Below, piece by piece: positions 11,779 through 22,741 of a stretch of DNA of 64,000 nucleotides. The notes below the pieces were generated by a model. The model was given only the letters and a program-made list of their open reading frames with translations, was not told the origin of the DNA and searched no databases. A program made the translations under genes and the position numbers. The stretch lies in the NCBI GenBank assembly GCA_017354895.1, contig CP071495.1, positions 1,843,001 to 1,907,000 of the forward strand. The letters run 5' to 3'. The DNA is from Podospora comata (taxonomy: Eukaryota; Ascomycota; Sordariomycetes; Sordariales; Podosporaceae). How positions within the stretch are numbered: the stretch's first letter is position 1; every line of letters begins with the position of its first letter.

Positions 11779-12606
11779 TTGACTTTCAACTCCAACCACC
11801 AGCATCAGCACTTCACTTGGATGCCCACTCTCTTTCTCAAAACGGAAAAAATCCTCTTCATCCCTTGTTACTTTTCCACAAGAAAGATGACCCTACCCAC
11901 CCCACGACACTTCCTCACCAACCTCATAAACCGGCTCCCCACCATCCCCCTGGAACCACCTCAACCCCCATCAATCAACCGAATGCCTAACAGCAACGCC
12001 CTCTCCCGCATCCCCGTCTCCCACCGCCACCTAATCATAACCCTTCACGTCCTCTTCCCCAATCTCGTCCTCCCCTCCCTCGACCTCCTCGACCGCGGCC
12101 TGGTTCAGAAATTCGCCCTCTCTGACAAGATTAAATCCGAAGAGCCAGAAGATGATCAAGCAGAAGTTGTGAGAGGCGCGATATACGTGGTGTATTCCAC
12201 AACCGCCGCCCCGTCCCGCAGACGCAAATCAGTCAAGCCCGACCCCGACGATGACAGGGTGGGAAATCGAGAAAACAGCCAAAAATATGTGGTGCATTTA
12301 CAGGCATGGAACTGCACCTGCGCGGCGTTTGCTTTCTCCATCGTTCAATCACTCCTGGACGAACAGCCTCCCCAAATACCACCAGAGTTACACTTGGCAG
12401 AAATCACAACAGACGACGACAAGAAAGAATGGGAGTTTGGTGGCATGTCAACTGATGGGAAGGCCCCAAACGGGGGACAAATCCCCACATGTAAACACCT
12501 CCTCGCCTGCCTCCTGGCCGAGAGATGGGGCAATGCGCTAGGGGGGTACGTAACCTCCAAACAGGTGGGAAAGGAGGAGATGGCTGGGATTGTTGCTGAT
12601 GTTTAA
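11779..12606 (+). CDS. SWIM zinc-finger protein, possibly Sws1/ZSWIM7-like
   Basis: Single-exon ORF with a SWIM-type finger. The segment YVVHLQAWNCTCAAFAFS supplies C-x-C, and after an insert of about 60 residues TCKHLLACLLAERW supplies C-x-H. A short SWIM protein of this kind (Sws1 in fission yeast, ZSWIM7 in animals, Shu2 in budding yeast) acts with Rad51 paralogs in homologous recombination. The length here (275 aa from 11779, or 239 aa from the second Met at 11887) and the hydrophobic helix before the finger (HRHLIITLHVLFPNLVLPSL) fit that family. The later start gives a more protein-like N-terminus. The SWIM motif is clear; the Sws1 assignment is an inference. It lies 160 bases downstream of hem13 on the same strand. 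Confidence 0.7.
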   Translation: MTFNSNHQHQHFTWMPTLFLKTEKILFIPCYFSTRKMTLPTPRHFLTNLINRLPTIPLEPPQPPSINRMPNSNALSRIPVSHRHLIITLHVLFPNLVLPSLDLLDRGLVQKFALSDKIKSEEPEDDQAEVVRGAIYVVYSTTAAPSRRRKSVKPDPDDDRVGNRENSQKYVVHLQAWNCTCAAFAFSIVQSLLDEQPPQIPPELHLAEITTDDDKKEWEFGGMSTDGKAPNGGQIPTCKHLLACLLAERWGNALGGYVTSKQVGKEEMAGIVADV

Positions 12607-12880
12607 TCTTAACTGGGGGCAGAAGCAAGAATGGAGTCGAAGAAGCTGGAGGTCAATGTGTAGAACTGGGCCTTCGTGGTCATTAGTTGTGATTCAAAGC
12701 AACACGGCTTAGAAACGAGGCATAGTTAAATATTAATAACACGCCCACTGTGTCCCCATCATCGGGCAAAATCTATGGTTCCTTCTTCGTACAATCATTT
12801 CATTTGTATGTGGTTGCGGGCTTGTCTCTGAGTCCCAGTGCTCGCTGTCCAAGACCCCTAGGTCCACTCACTCAGAGTAT
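12607..12880. other. Convergent intergenic between the SWIM gene and rpn8
   Basis: Short tail-to-tail interval. No feature is seen beyond the expected 3' UTRs. Confidence 0.5.
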
Positions 12881-14052
12881 TTACTTCTTCTTCTCCTTGC
12901 CCTCCTTCTCTTTATCTCCCTCCCTGGCATCCCCGTTCGCCGTTGGGCCACCCTCCTTCTTCTCCCCATCCTTCCCATTCGCCGCCTCCTCCTTTTTGGC
13001 CGCCTCCTTCTCCTCGGCCTGCTGCCTGTTCTGGTTCTTGTTTTCGATCAAGTCGTGGAAAGCGGTGATGGCGCGAATCAAACTGCTAAGGTAGATGGCC
13101 ATGAGCTGGTCGTTGGTCTTGATGCTCATGGCGTGCTGGAGGTCACTGTCGGCCTTGCCGCCGGATTTGGGCGTCGATAGGTTGGGCAGCAGGTTGAAGA
13201 TGTCTTGCAGGTTGCCGAGAATCGTGTGGTTGACGGGGAGCTCGCCGTCAAGGACCTTTTGCAGGTAGATTTGGATGTCTCGCAGGCGGAAGTGGAGGCC
13301 TTGGAGGGACTGGAGCTGGTTCGTCACGCGGGTGGATAGTGTGCCGACGGCTACGTCACGAATGTCGCGGAGGAGGTGCTCGACACCGATTTCTTCGGCC
13401 TCTTCAGCTTCAATGATGGACGGTATGTGGACAAAGGTCTTGGAAGCGGTGGTTCCGTCCTGGGAGGGGCAGTCAAGAGGTTAGCTGTTGGGGAGCAATT
13501 CGACAGAAAAGAGGCAACACATACATCCTTGATCTCCTCCGTAGCAAAGTACGCGTCTGTGGGCACGCCCGACTCCTTTGGCTGGACATCAATGATGACC
13601 AGCAATGGGTTGGGGGTGTAGCGCTTGAAGAGCTCGTTGATTTCGAGATCCGAGGCCCGCAGCTTGGGGCCGGAATGGTACCACCCTATGAGCTTCTCTC
13701 TCGCATTGACCTTCTTGAACATGTCGTTCATGTTCTCGATATAGTTATGGTCGATGAACCAGACTGTGGGGTCCTTCTCGTCTTCCTCAAAGGGAACTGT
13801 GATGATGATGGGCTCAGGTCAGCATGCGATTAGCAGCTGGACGGGTTGGCGATGAATCCCACCTGCGAAGCTGTTTGACACCCGCACATTCTTGCCATCG
13901 TTTTGCCCCAGCAGAACACCGACTACCCGCTTGCTCTTGGACGTGTTGGCATCGGTACGGTTGTAGTGGTCGACAACGGAGAGGAGGACGAGGGGCGCAA
14001 CCGAGACGCTGCGTGACACCAGCGAGAGCGTCTCTTGGGTTGTGGTGGGCAT
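12881..14052 (-). CDS. rpn8: 26S proteasome lid subunit Rpn8 (MPN domain)
   Basis: Non-catalytic MPN subunit of the proteasome regulatory particle lid; it pairs with the deubiquitinase Rpn11. Three exons: 14052-13863, 13796-13525 and 13459-12881. Introns are 66 and 65 nt with matching phases, giving 346 aa. The MPN domain begins [16 protein letters not shown] and includes [14 protein letters not shown] and [20 protein letters not shown]. The JAMM metal site is absent, as expected for Rpn8 (GP follows where the JAMM His-Pro would lie). The C-terminal half is helical ([19 protein letters not shown]) and ends in a Lys/Glu-rich tail ([13 protein letters not shown]). The identification is secure. 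Confidence 0.96.
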
Positions 14053-14686
14053 GTTGCAGTGGGCGAGCAGCACTTGTCGTCGGGGGTGAGGGCGGCGGGC
14101 GGCAGGGAGATGTCAAAGTAATGCAATCGGAGCCGTGGGGTATCGCTGGTGCTAAAACAGTTGTTGGGACAAGATGGGACTATTGCAAGTAAATTTGGTT
14201 GTTTGGGTCTCTGTTGTCGTCGTCACTGGCTTCGCTGCCTCGCCAGATTCAAGGTGAGTACCCAATCGGGCTAGCTTCAGGTGCGGGTGGGCTGCTCTGG
14301 GTGTCTGGGAAGCGCAAGGCTGCGGTCGAGGCACGGGGCAAGGGCGGGCTGAGGACCTCACCGCCTGCTTTGTTGAGCAGCTTACATCATCGTAGCACCA
14401 GTCTGGATGGGGTTAGCGTCTTCTTTTGAGCATCCTCTTTGGTGCTGGTTCGGCCGGCACTGCATGACAGGTGCGTCAGCCATGGCTTGGCAGGGCCCGG
14501 GGTTGATCATCGGCCCATATCAAGAGACAGGCCCCTCCATTCTTTCAAGTCTGGGGAACCATCTCCCCTCCAACATATTGTCAACGTCAACGTAAACGCC
14601 ATTTATTGTATCGCCAGCAAATATTTACCCGGGAATATCCAGTTCTACTCTCTTGCCCCGAGAACTACCCAACCAACACCGATACC

Positions 14687-15050
14687 ATGAGAGTCTTCTC
14701 TTTCCTTATCGCGGCCCTGACCTTTTTCTCTGGCGTCATTGCCGTGGACATCCAAAAGTCGGTCCTGATCAGCTACCCCCCCGAAACCCCCGATTCGGTT
14801 GTCGACAATGCCAAGAAGGCCATCAAGGATGCCGGAGGAGTCATTACCCACGAGTACACTTTGATCAAGTAAGTTGCGGTCAGCGTGCAACCACATGTGC
14901 AAAGATTCTAACACTGTATTCAGGGGCTTCGCGGCCAAGGTTGGAGAGAAGGTATTGGAGACTGTTACTGCGTGGGGTGAGGAGTACAAGGTCTCGGTCG
15001 AGGAAGACGAGGAGGTGCACATCATGGGCGGCAGCCACATTGGAATCTGA
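14687..15050 (+). CDS. Secreted inhibitor I9 / proteinase-B-inhibitor-like protein
   Basis: Two exons, 14687-14868 and 14924-15050, with a 55-nt intron (GTAAGT...TTCAG), encode 102 aa. A signal peptide is evident (MRVFSFLIAALTFFSGVIA, then VDIQKS). The remainder is one inhibitor-I9 fold of the subtilisin-propeptide/Pbi2 type: KSVLISYPPETPDSVVDNAK, then GGVITHEYTLIKGFAAKVGE, an acidic strand and a final HIGI. Yeast Pbi2 inhibits vacuolar proteinase B and has no signal peptide. This version should enter the secretory pathway and could act on a secreted or vacuolar subtilisin. No protease gene is adjacent. The family call is by motif; the target is unknown. Confidence 0.8.
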
Positions 15051-16253
15051 CGAAGGCAAAAAACGACAAAGGAAAAGAATCAAGTAACGATGGGTCATGA
15101 GGGGCGCCCTGAATGAGGGCTCCTTGTGCGACGATGGACTACACTGATTGGCGTTATCTGGATGGTTGGGTGGTTGAATAGACCTGCTGGGTCCTGTACA
15201 CGAGGGTAGTGTTATTGGTTATTCGCGAATTAGTTCTGAATACGTTGTGCGTGTGGTGTGGTGTGGTGTTGAAGATGCAGCTGTGTGGCATGGTAAGATG
15301 CTTCTACTGACTTATAACCCAACTTGGAACATCCGGTACCCAAGGTTGGGGTATGAACATCCACACCTCGGCTTACTCTTCCAGCAGCTTTGCTCAGTTA
15401 GAGGAGCTCATAGCACTCTCGACGAAGGTCTCCATGACTACGAGTCCTGTTGGCATGGAAACAAACTACCTAGTAAAACAGATTGCCAACGCTCAGTTGA
15501 GATCACCTGCGCCGGTGCCATACATACCATTCCCGGCGTTGAAGTTCCTAGTCAACGTTAGATCCAACAACAGCCTCGTGGTTCGGATGTGGGTAACAAC
15601 CACTACCAACACCTCATGGCAAACAGAAAGCTCCTATTTCCGGGTTAAATTAATGATAAAGTCAACCAGAAACACAGGAATCGGTACCTATTCATGCATT
15701 ATTATGGTTACGTGGGAGGTCCATGAGCACTGCGGCCCGGGCCAATCTGTGGGGAAGTTTTGGCGCTAATCAGGCCTGGAGCTTCTGTAAGGATGTGGCC
15801 AGAGCGCGTCGTCTCCGACTGAACAATGGCTTCCTCGCTCCGCATCTGAACCTCGACTCCGACCCGTGCGATTATGAAACGACAAGAGCCCCGATTCAGG
15901 CAATAACACTTCAGCATTGTATTGTAAACCACGCCTTGTACCGTGTAAAAACCATGGGACTCGGGTCCTTTGCACTCCACGTCCAGCCTTTGCACTCTTG
16001 ACGTTCGCCATCACCACGGCCCACCCCCTTTAATATACCATCCCAACTTACCCTTCCTATCTCCAACATCCAGCACCTAGTCGGATACACTCATACCCTA
16101 CCTAGACGGACTACAGATACCACCTACTACTGCAGGAACACAAACATCACTCCACCCCGAGGGAATACAGCCCATCTACCAACACCTGATACTGAGATTA
16201 CACCCACGACTAATCCACGCCGACCTGCCGGCAGCCCGCAGTCCTGTTCCACC
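15051..16253. other. Intergenic upstream of the Hook gene
   Basis: No gene is recognisable. ORFs on both strands are short and overlap. The last 250 bases (C/A-rich, no ATG until the Hook start) look like a 5' UTR. Confidence 0.5.
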
Positions 16254-19200
16254 ATGGCACAACACAGCCCTCACACCCAAACCGCCCTCTTGAAATGGGT
16301 TAATACCTTCGACACACGCCGCAAGGCCGGCTCCTTGCAGGACCTGCGAGATGGCATAATACTGGGCCAGATCCTCGAAAAGATGCTGGCCCCTGAATTC
16401 CAAAGCTCGAGCCTCATCCAGGTCCCCAGATCAGAATCCGACAAGAAACAAAACCTCGAGACCGTCTACCGCGGTCTGGCGAGGTTCCTCCGCACCGACA
16501 ACCCCCTCCTTGCCCCCTCGCCCTCCGAGTTCCGAGCCATCGCCGAGAACCCAGACGACAACGCTCTCTGCGAGTTCCTCTCGGCCTTCCTCACAGCAGC
16601 CTGCCTGGGGTCTCTGTCGAGGACATACGTCCCCAAGGTTTTGACCCTTGACAAGGCAAGCCAGGGGGAGATTGCCAAGATCATCAGCCAAAAAAGTCAG
16701 CTCAAGGAGGAAAGGGAAAGCAAACGAGGGGAGGGTGACTCTGGGGAAGAGGAGGACCTCGACATTCAGGATGCCCGGGACCCCGAGCTCATGCAGGAGG
16801 AACTGGACCAGATGCGCGACAAGGTGGAAATCCTCAAGAAGCAAAATGCTGATTTGCAAACCCGTCTCGACAAGCTGCTCGATACAAGAGAAGCCGTTTT
16901 GCATGACCTGAGGGTATCACAGGATGAGCTCCAGACACTGAAGCGGACCAGGGGGCAAGATGCCTCGGTGGCGATCCGGGACATGCGCAACGAGGTTCGC
17001 GAGAAGATGGACGAGATCGACCGATTGGAGGTTTTGCTCGACAAGGAAACAGCTCGGGCGGCCAGGCTAGAAAAGGAAAACGAGACTCTACGGGCCAAGG
17101 CCGAGAGAATTGTGGAACTTCAGGACAAGGTCACGCTGCTGGAGCATGAAACGAAACAGCAGCAGCAAATGATCAAGGGACTCGAAAACTACAAGAAAAA
17201 GGCCCAGGACCTGACGGCTATCCAGCAGCGCAACCGGATCCTCGACGAGCAGGTTCAGCAATACGAGGCGGAAATGAAACTGTTTGAGGAGGTCAAGGAG
17301 CAAAACCGGAGATTGCAAAAGGAAGTCGACGAGAAAGTCCGGGTGCTGTCTAGCAACGAGCAGGAAATCATCTACACGCTCCAATCCAAGAATGTCCTTC
17401 AAGACACCAACGAGGAACTCAAGAGAAAGGTTGAGTATCTGGAATCCAAGCGCCAGCTTGACGAGGCCACCATTAGGGAGCTCCAGGAACAACTGCAACT
17501 GGGAGATATCATGCAGCCAAGTGGCTCCGAGAGTCCAGGGGCCGGCGCGACAAAATTCAGTCTTGAACATGAGCTGGAGGGCACATCGGATCCAACGGTG
17601 GCTCTGCGGCTGGAGGTCCAAAAGCTCAAGGCCGAGAACAACCTTTTACGAAATAACATGGCTGTGGCTTCTGAAAATGAGAGACTGCGGAACGAGCTCG
17701 ATCTTGCTGGTCAGAGAGTGGATCACTATCGCGAAACGGCCACGGATGAGATGGAGAAGCACGCCGTGGCCCAGGAACAGATAGAGGCACTTATTGCCAA
17801 CGCCATTATTCATGAGGAGTTAGTAGCGGAACCCGAGGTTTTTAATAGACATGTACTGATGTTTGGCTATCTAGGGATGCGGCATTTGTCAATATGCGTC
17901 AACAGCTGCTCGAAACCACCAAGGAATGCGAGGCCGCTAGGAAACGCATTGTGGAGCTCGAGCAGTTGACCAATGACAGAGAGCGGGAGATTATACAGGT
18001 CAAGGCAGAATGTATGTTGGAGGAATTCTGGACTATTTTTTTTACAAAATGCTAACTTGGCTGACGATGCAGTGGAAGCTGTCGGACAAGAGCAGTCCGA
18101 GGCGCTCGAGGTGCTCAAGTCATCTGACGAGCTCATCTCGGCGTCTCTGCGCACCGAGCTAGAAGCCACCCGCAAGCAGCTGAAGCACAAGGTGTTTGAG
18201 CTCGAGCAGATGAAGGACCAGTTGATGGGTGTGCTGGTGTCCAAGGACAAGACGCAAAAGCGGCTGGACGATGCGCTGGCAGCAGCGGCGCCCAATGGGC
18301 AGCAGCAGGCGGACGAGGCAACGCCTGCCAAGAGCAAGAAGGAGGACGCCGAGAAGATCGAGAAACTCAAGACTGCGCTGAAGCAGAAGCTGGAGGTAAG
18401 TACCGATTCTTCCTCTCGTCTTGCATCCCCCCACGTGAGCTTCACGTTGGGTCGCGAGCGTCTCGAGGATGTGTTTGTCTCGTCCACATCATCAAAGCAG
18501 CCTCGTCCTCTCGGGCAAACGCCTCCTGAACTGTCGGATGCTCAGGGGTCAAGCGATTTGAGCCAGGCGACGGACGACAACTCCTCTCCTCTTGACAGTC
18601 CTGCTTCTTCCTCTTCGACCCTGTCCTCGGTGGATGATTACCTTGAGGTCAGGGATGATGAGGACTTGTCGTCGTCAGCGGCAGCGGGCAGGACGACGCG
18701 GGGGAGGCCACGGCTCGACAGCGCCAGTTCGCCTGGCGGTCTTGCACCTCCCATCAAAACCTTTTGGTACAAGGACAATAAAGGATGGCTTCCCGGTTTA
18801 CGGAACATGTTCAACGGCTAGCACACATCTTTGCACACACACACACACACACACACTCACACACACACACACACAATAACTTTTAAACTGAGCTTTTTGT
18901 CTTTTTTGCCCGTCACATCACTCCTTACATCATCATATCCTCACATCACACATTGATCTCTGCGAGTACAACATTTTTTGCTCCTTCTTTTTGGGTTGAG
19001 AATCTTGATTCACTGATTCGTGATGTTTTTTTTTTGAAAATATAGCAACTCGAAAAGTCGGAACAAGACAAGTATGAGCTACAGAGGAAGCTGAAGGTGA
19101 TGGAGAATGGGGGGGCTTATGCTGCTCAAAAGGTATGTTTTGTCTTCCTATCACATTTTTTTTATCATCCCAACCTGCAAACTTTTATTCGTCAACATGT

Positions 19201-19487
19201 ATATGCTAACCCCACCTTTGTGTGTGAAGGCGGCCAACGACCAAATCATAAAGACGTTGCAAAAGGAAAACGCCATGATCACGACGGCGTGGTATGATTT
19301 GAGCTCGAGGCTGCAGAGCAACCATGTGGTGCTGGCCAGGAGGCAGGACGCGCCGAAGAGCTGGATTAATAAGCAGAGGCAGATAGTTAATGGTGAGTTC
19401 TTTTTTGGGGGGAGAGCGAGAGGGGTGAGGATGTTGAATGCTGACTGGTGATTTATTGATGGGGGGTTAGCTACGCCGAGGAGATAG
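16254..19487 (+). CDS. hookA: Hook-family cargo adaptor for dynein (HookA/Hok1-like)
   Basis: Links early endosomes to dynein-dynactin for microtubule transport. The N-terminal Hook (CH-like) domain (TALLKWVNTFDTRRKAGSLQ, LRDGIILGQILEKMLAPEF, FLSAFLTAACLGS) is followed by about 500 residues of coiled coil (for example LEVLLDKETARAARLEKENE). Six exons: 16254-17818, 17875-18011, 18073-18395, 19046-19132, 19230-19392 and 19471-19487. All phases agree, giving 763 aa. The last exon is tiny (ends ATPRR, stop). Introns are 56, 61, 650, 97 and 78 nt; the 650-nt third intron is exceptional and contains an alternative coding 3' end, listed separately. The C-terminal part after the long intron (KTLQKENAMITTAWYDLSSR) is the region that in Hook proteins contacts the FTS/FHIP complex on cargo. 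The family call is confident. Confidence 0.9.
18396..18821 (+). other. Open reading extension inside Hook intron 3: possible alternative C-terminus
   Basis: If intron 3 is retained, the Hook reading frame stays open for 141 more codons to a TAG at 18819-18821. The added sequence is Ser/Asp-rich and disordered (SSPLDSPASSSSTLSSVDDY) and ends in a compact aromatic/basic block (PIKTFWYKDNKGWLPGLRNM). The GC content and codon choice resemble coding sequence, unlike the second half of the intron (CA repeat and T-rich). The resulting isoform would be 816 aa and lack the normal cargo-complex-binding end. Strong donor GTAAGT and acceptor AATATAG also support normal splicing. Alternative splicing is an inference. 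Confidence 0.45.
18834..18875. repeat. CA dinucleotide microsatellite
   Basis: About 20 CA units with one CT interruption, located in the distal part of Hook intron 3, just after the stop codon of the read-through frame. Confidence 0.9.
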
Positions 19488-19896
19488 GGAAGGACGACGG
19501 CGGTGGCGGCGGGGAGTGGGTAGTTGGATGATGATGGGGTCGGGAGGGGGTTTTGGGGGGGTAAAGGGGTTTGGACACTGGATTGTCTGGACAAGTCAGG
19601 GGTACATGGGAGGAGGCAAAAGAGGGAGGTATATTTAGAGTAGGATTTGCGATTTTTTCTTTTTCTTTTTCGATCACACAACCCTTTTTAACTTGATGGT
19701 TGTTTCTTAGTTTATTGGAATACCCCCTCCCCTTTTTTTTTTGTTACTTGATCTCTTGTTTGCGGGGGCGGGAAGGGGCGATTTTGTTGTTAGAGAGGTA
19801 TAGATGAGATGGAAGGGTAGACAGAGCTAAGGGGTTAATGAACCATTTGAAGATGATGTGGTATTTGGGTACTGGTATACCCCTGAATAGACCGCC

Positions 19897-19935
19897 TTTT
19901 TTTTTTTTTTAAAAAAAAAAAAAAGAAAAAAAAAA
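19897..19935. repeat. T14-A14 perfect palindrome followed by a further A run
   Basis: Fourteen T are followed directly by fourteen A, then G and ten more A. This is a self-complementary homopolymer block able to form an A-T hairpin. Length is likely unreliable in sequencing. Confidence 0.85.
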
Positions 19936-20043
19936 GATATGATGTGATGATAGTTACAAAAATGGTGTGTGCAGGTGCAAGTGAAATCATGATTGATAGC
20001 TGCTAACAGAAAATGATACTGGCAGGTAAAAGAACATAACTGC

Positions 20044-20066
20044 AAAAAAAAAAAAAAAAAAAAAAA
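20044..20066. repeat. A23 homopolymer
   Basis: An uninterrupted run of 23 A on the plus strand, 110 bases after the T14-A14 palindrome. Confidence 0.85.
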
Positions 20067-20832
20067 GACAGCCCATGTTTCCAACTTTTTACTGTGTAGA
20101 AATAGTTGAATTTGTTTTTATGTGGGATAGGTATATTCCATTCCCCAGGCCCTATCACCCGGTATTCTCATACCTGTACCGGATTGATTGAAACTGGACA
20201 TTGAGGAACAACAATGTTGAAGGGTGGTTGTTACCATTAGGAATGTCATCTCTTCAGCGAAGGAGCGGCCTGGGCTGTGGGATTTGTTGTGGTTGGTTTT
20301 GGGTGAGTGGGCAAGGGGATCGAGCCGGCTGGGAGGAGGGTTGTTGTGTTGTGGTGGGAGGAGGAAGGAGGTGGTTGTTTTGCCGTGGTTGTTTTGCCGT
20401 GGTTGGTTCTGTTGTCGTGGCTGTTTATATCCTCAGGGTTGATGGTGATGGGGAGCTTGTTTTTGTGGCTGTTGCTGTTTTGGTCATTTTTATTTTTTGG
20501 TGATTGTCGGTTTTGTGATCGTTTTTGGTTCTGGTTCTGATTGTTGTGGTTGTTATGGTTGTTGTTGTTGTTGTTGTCCTGGTCGTTGTTGTCGTCATGA
20601 TCCTTCTCCTGGACGGCATGATCCTCCTCCTGACTGTTACCGTTTTTTTGAACCATCAAGGGTTTCAAGCAACAGTGATGTCGTCACAGGTGCTTCCTCT
20701 TCTGCTGCCCTGCACCTTTCCTCTTGCTCTCTCTCTCGCTCAGTTCCGCCGCATCATATCGTACCAGAGAGCGCTCGAGGAATTCCTGCTCTGCTCTTGA
20801 GAATGCGCGGTCTAGAGCTTCCACCCGGGCGC

Positions 20833-21366
20833 TCAATAGACAGGCCTACGGCTCGGCTGGTCGGTCCTGCTGTGCTTCAGGAAATATAGATAACAATTCC
20901 GTGGTCCCCGCTCCTCTCTTGGGGGCGAGGGGCGCGGTTTGGAGGTTTCGCTACTGCCACGAGGGAGGTAGTGGATGACCAAGTCTGACCGGCAGAAAGG
21001 GCAAGTCGTTGGCCGGCCACTCCGGCCAAGTTCTCCCTTGAGGCAGAACTCGGATCAGGTTCGGATGCATGCACCTGTTGACGAGGTGTTAGTGACGTTT
21101 GAGGCGGAGGGTGGAGAGGGGTTGGGGGCTAACCGTGGAAGATTTGCATGCAGCATTTGGTCTTTGCTGTGTCCGATGAGAGGGAGGGAGGGGTCTTTGT
21201 ACTCGAGTGTTTGATGGAACAGGCGGCGGTGGATGGTGGCGTGTCCGTGGGGAACGTGAAGAGGCTGGGCTAGGTGCATAAGCTTCAAGTGCTCGCCAAG
21301 ATACGAGGTGAGCCACCGTTGGACTACTGAGCAACCGTTAGGACTTGTCAGATAAGCAGTGTACAC
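20833..21366 (-). pseudogene. Degenerate RING finger gene (RING locus 3)
   Basis: A RING second half is readable. CCMQIFH is followed by a 59-nt intron (21133-21075, GTTAGC...CAACAG, phase 1), then GACIRT, an in-frame TGA (21057-21055), SEFCLKG and finally TTCPFCRSDLVIHYL, ending in a stop at 20833. The spacing C-M-Q-I-F-H-G-A-C exactly matches the C-x-H-x-F-H-x-x-C core, but the first His ligand is Gln. The TGA falls where the paralogs have a conserved Trp (C-x-x-x-W). The upstream CxxC appears as C-S-I-K, also lacking a ligand. I therefore read it as a decayed paralog rather than a working gene. Its 5' end is not resolved; 21366 is only an outer bound. Confidence 0.5.
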
Positions 21367-21887
21367 GGCAAGGTACCTATCTTGGACTGTGTGAGGGTTA
21401 AGTTTTACAGATAAAAGAGTTGGACCTATTCAAAAGTTTGAAGGCAAAGTAGATACAGCCTCAGAGAGGCCGACTTCAGCAACCCTTACTGCCCATTTCG
21501 CACCAAAGCAGACACAGCATTTCACAATGCCACCGTCTGATCAAACTGCAATTGGCACCAAACGGCATGTTACCACCCCTAACCACAAACAAGCACACAA
21601 CCAAAATATCTCTCTCGTCTCAACAAGCAAGAACACAGAAGTCTCCATCCTCTACCAACCACCTTCAGTACAAATCAGCCTCAGCCCCATACACCTCCAC
21701 TTCCTCTCCTCCTTTTCAATGACAACAAGATAGATATAAATCCCCAGCATGGGCTACCCATTTAGCCATATGCCCTCGTAGATACCCATTGCCCGTGTCA
21801 TTCAGACATCATCTTGTGACACACATCTCCCACTCCCCCAAATCTTCGCCCTGGCGCTGGGTCATAGGGACAATCATGTCTTCAAAG
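21367..21887. other. Intergenic between RING loci 3 and 4
   Basis: No feature is recognised. It probably holds the promoter of locus 3 and the 3' end of locus 4. Confidence 0.4.
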
Positions 21888-22360
21888 CTAGGTAGTGGTT
21901 CTCCTCTCGTCTCGACGCAAGATTTCCAGGAAGCTGATTCTGGTGTTGTTGGTTGCACGCGGGAGCTGGCCACGGCATATAGGGCAGGATAGGAGGGTAT
22001 AGGGTCGTGAGATTGTTCTTGTCCAGGTTGTGAGGCAGGTTACTGGTGTAGGGAAGGGGGTTAGTATCTGTTGGCAGAAGGGGGTGTTAGGAGGTTAGGT
22101 AGGGGGGGGGCGGGAAGGTGGGTCACGGCGGAGTGTTTTCTTGCAGCAGGACAGCTTCTCTATCACCTGCTCAGGCTTCGTCTCCTCGAGGCAGATTGGG
22201 CATTCATCTTTTGCTGACGGGGGAACGGGGTCATGTTTCCTTCGGCTTCAACGTCTTCGGGGTCTGGAGCGGTGGTTGCTAATCCCGGACTTTGGTCGAT
22301 AGACGAGCTCTTGTGTAGTGGAGGTGTTGTCTGTGGATTTTAAATGATGGTGCCATCGGA
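21888..22360 (-). CDS. RING-like protein with altered ligands (RING locus 4), 5' end unresolved
   Basis: First half: DECPICLEETKPEQVIEKLS, then CCKKTLR. An 83-nt intron follows (GTGACC...ACACCAG, two CTAAC-type branch sites, phase 1). Second half: LTCLTTWTRTISRPYTLLSC, then PICRGQLPRATNNTRISFLE, ending at a TAG at 21888. The Cys positions and the conserved Trp (CLTTW) match the other RING loci. Both central His ligands are replaced (C-K-K-T-L-R-L-T-C), so zinc binding at the second site is doubtful. The RING frame closes upstream at a TGA (22250-22248); the N-terminal exon must lie in another frame (near 22360, starting at one of two ATGs). This could be a diverged gene or a pseudogene. Confidence 0.5.
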
Positions 22361-22741
22361 GATCCATAATGAACTATGGGTAGGTGTAGTGATTCCTTTT
22401 GTTTGTCGGTGAAAGAGTCTTTTTGCTGGAAAAGAGCAGAGTTCCCGGATCTAAATCGGTCGGATAAGGGAGGGTTCGGATGGGGCTGGAGTTTACTTTC
22501 TCTGGTAAACTTCAGGCCACCATATGCTTGGGGATGCTGGGGAGTGCCGGAGGAGGGTGTGTGGCACGCTTATTTTCTGCACACATGGACGATGTGGATG
22601 GGTACATCCATTCATGGAGCATGATCAATGTCAAAGATTCCAGATATTCGACCTAAAACACTCCAGCAGCGAGCTATCTTTCCCAATCATCCACAAGCTC
22701 AACACTTCCAGGGCAATGCTGTGAAGTCCCCAACTCCTAAC
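22361..22741. other. Intergenic between RING loci 4 and 5
   Basis: No coding feature is recognised in this 381-base spacer. Confidence 0.4.

Larger units (their letters stand above)
19488..20832. other. Low-complexity intergenic tract downstream of Hook
   Basis: No gene is convincing. It contains a T14-A14 palindrome and a 23-base A run (listed separately). A minus-strand ORF at 20246-20668 encodes an Asn/His/Gln-rich peptide. That ORF simply reflects TTG/GTT-type repeats on the plus strand, and I do not call it a gene. Confidence 0.5.

Noticed and set aside
20246-20668. Asn-rich minus-strand ORF
   Set aside because: Arises from TTG/GTT repeats. No ATG context, splice signal or conserved motif supports it as a gene.
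21055-21057. RIP as the cause of the locus 3 stop
   Set aside because: A TGG to TGA change would be in CpC context and CGA to TGA in CpG context, not the CpA context RIP favours. Only the locus 8 stop fits CpA.
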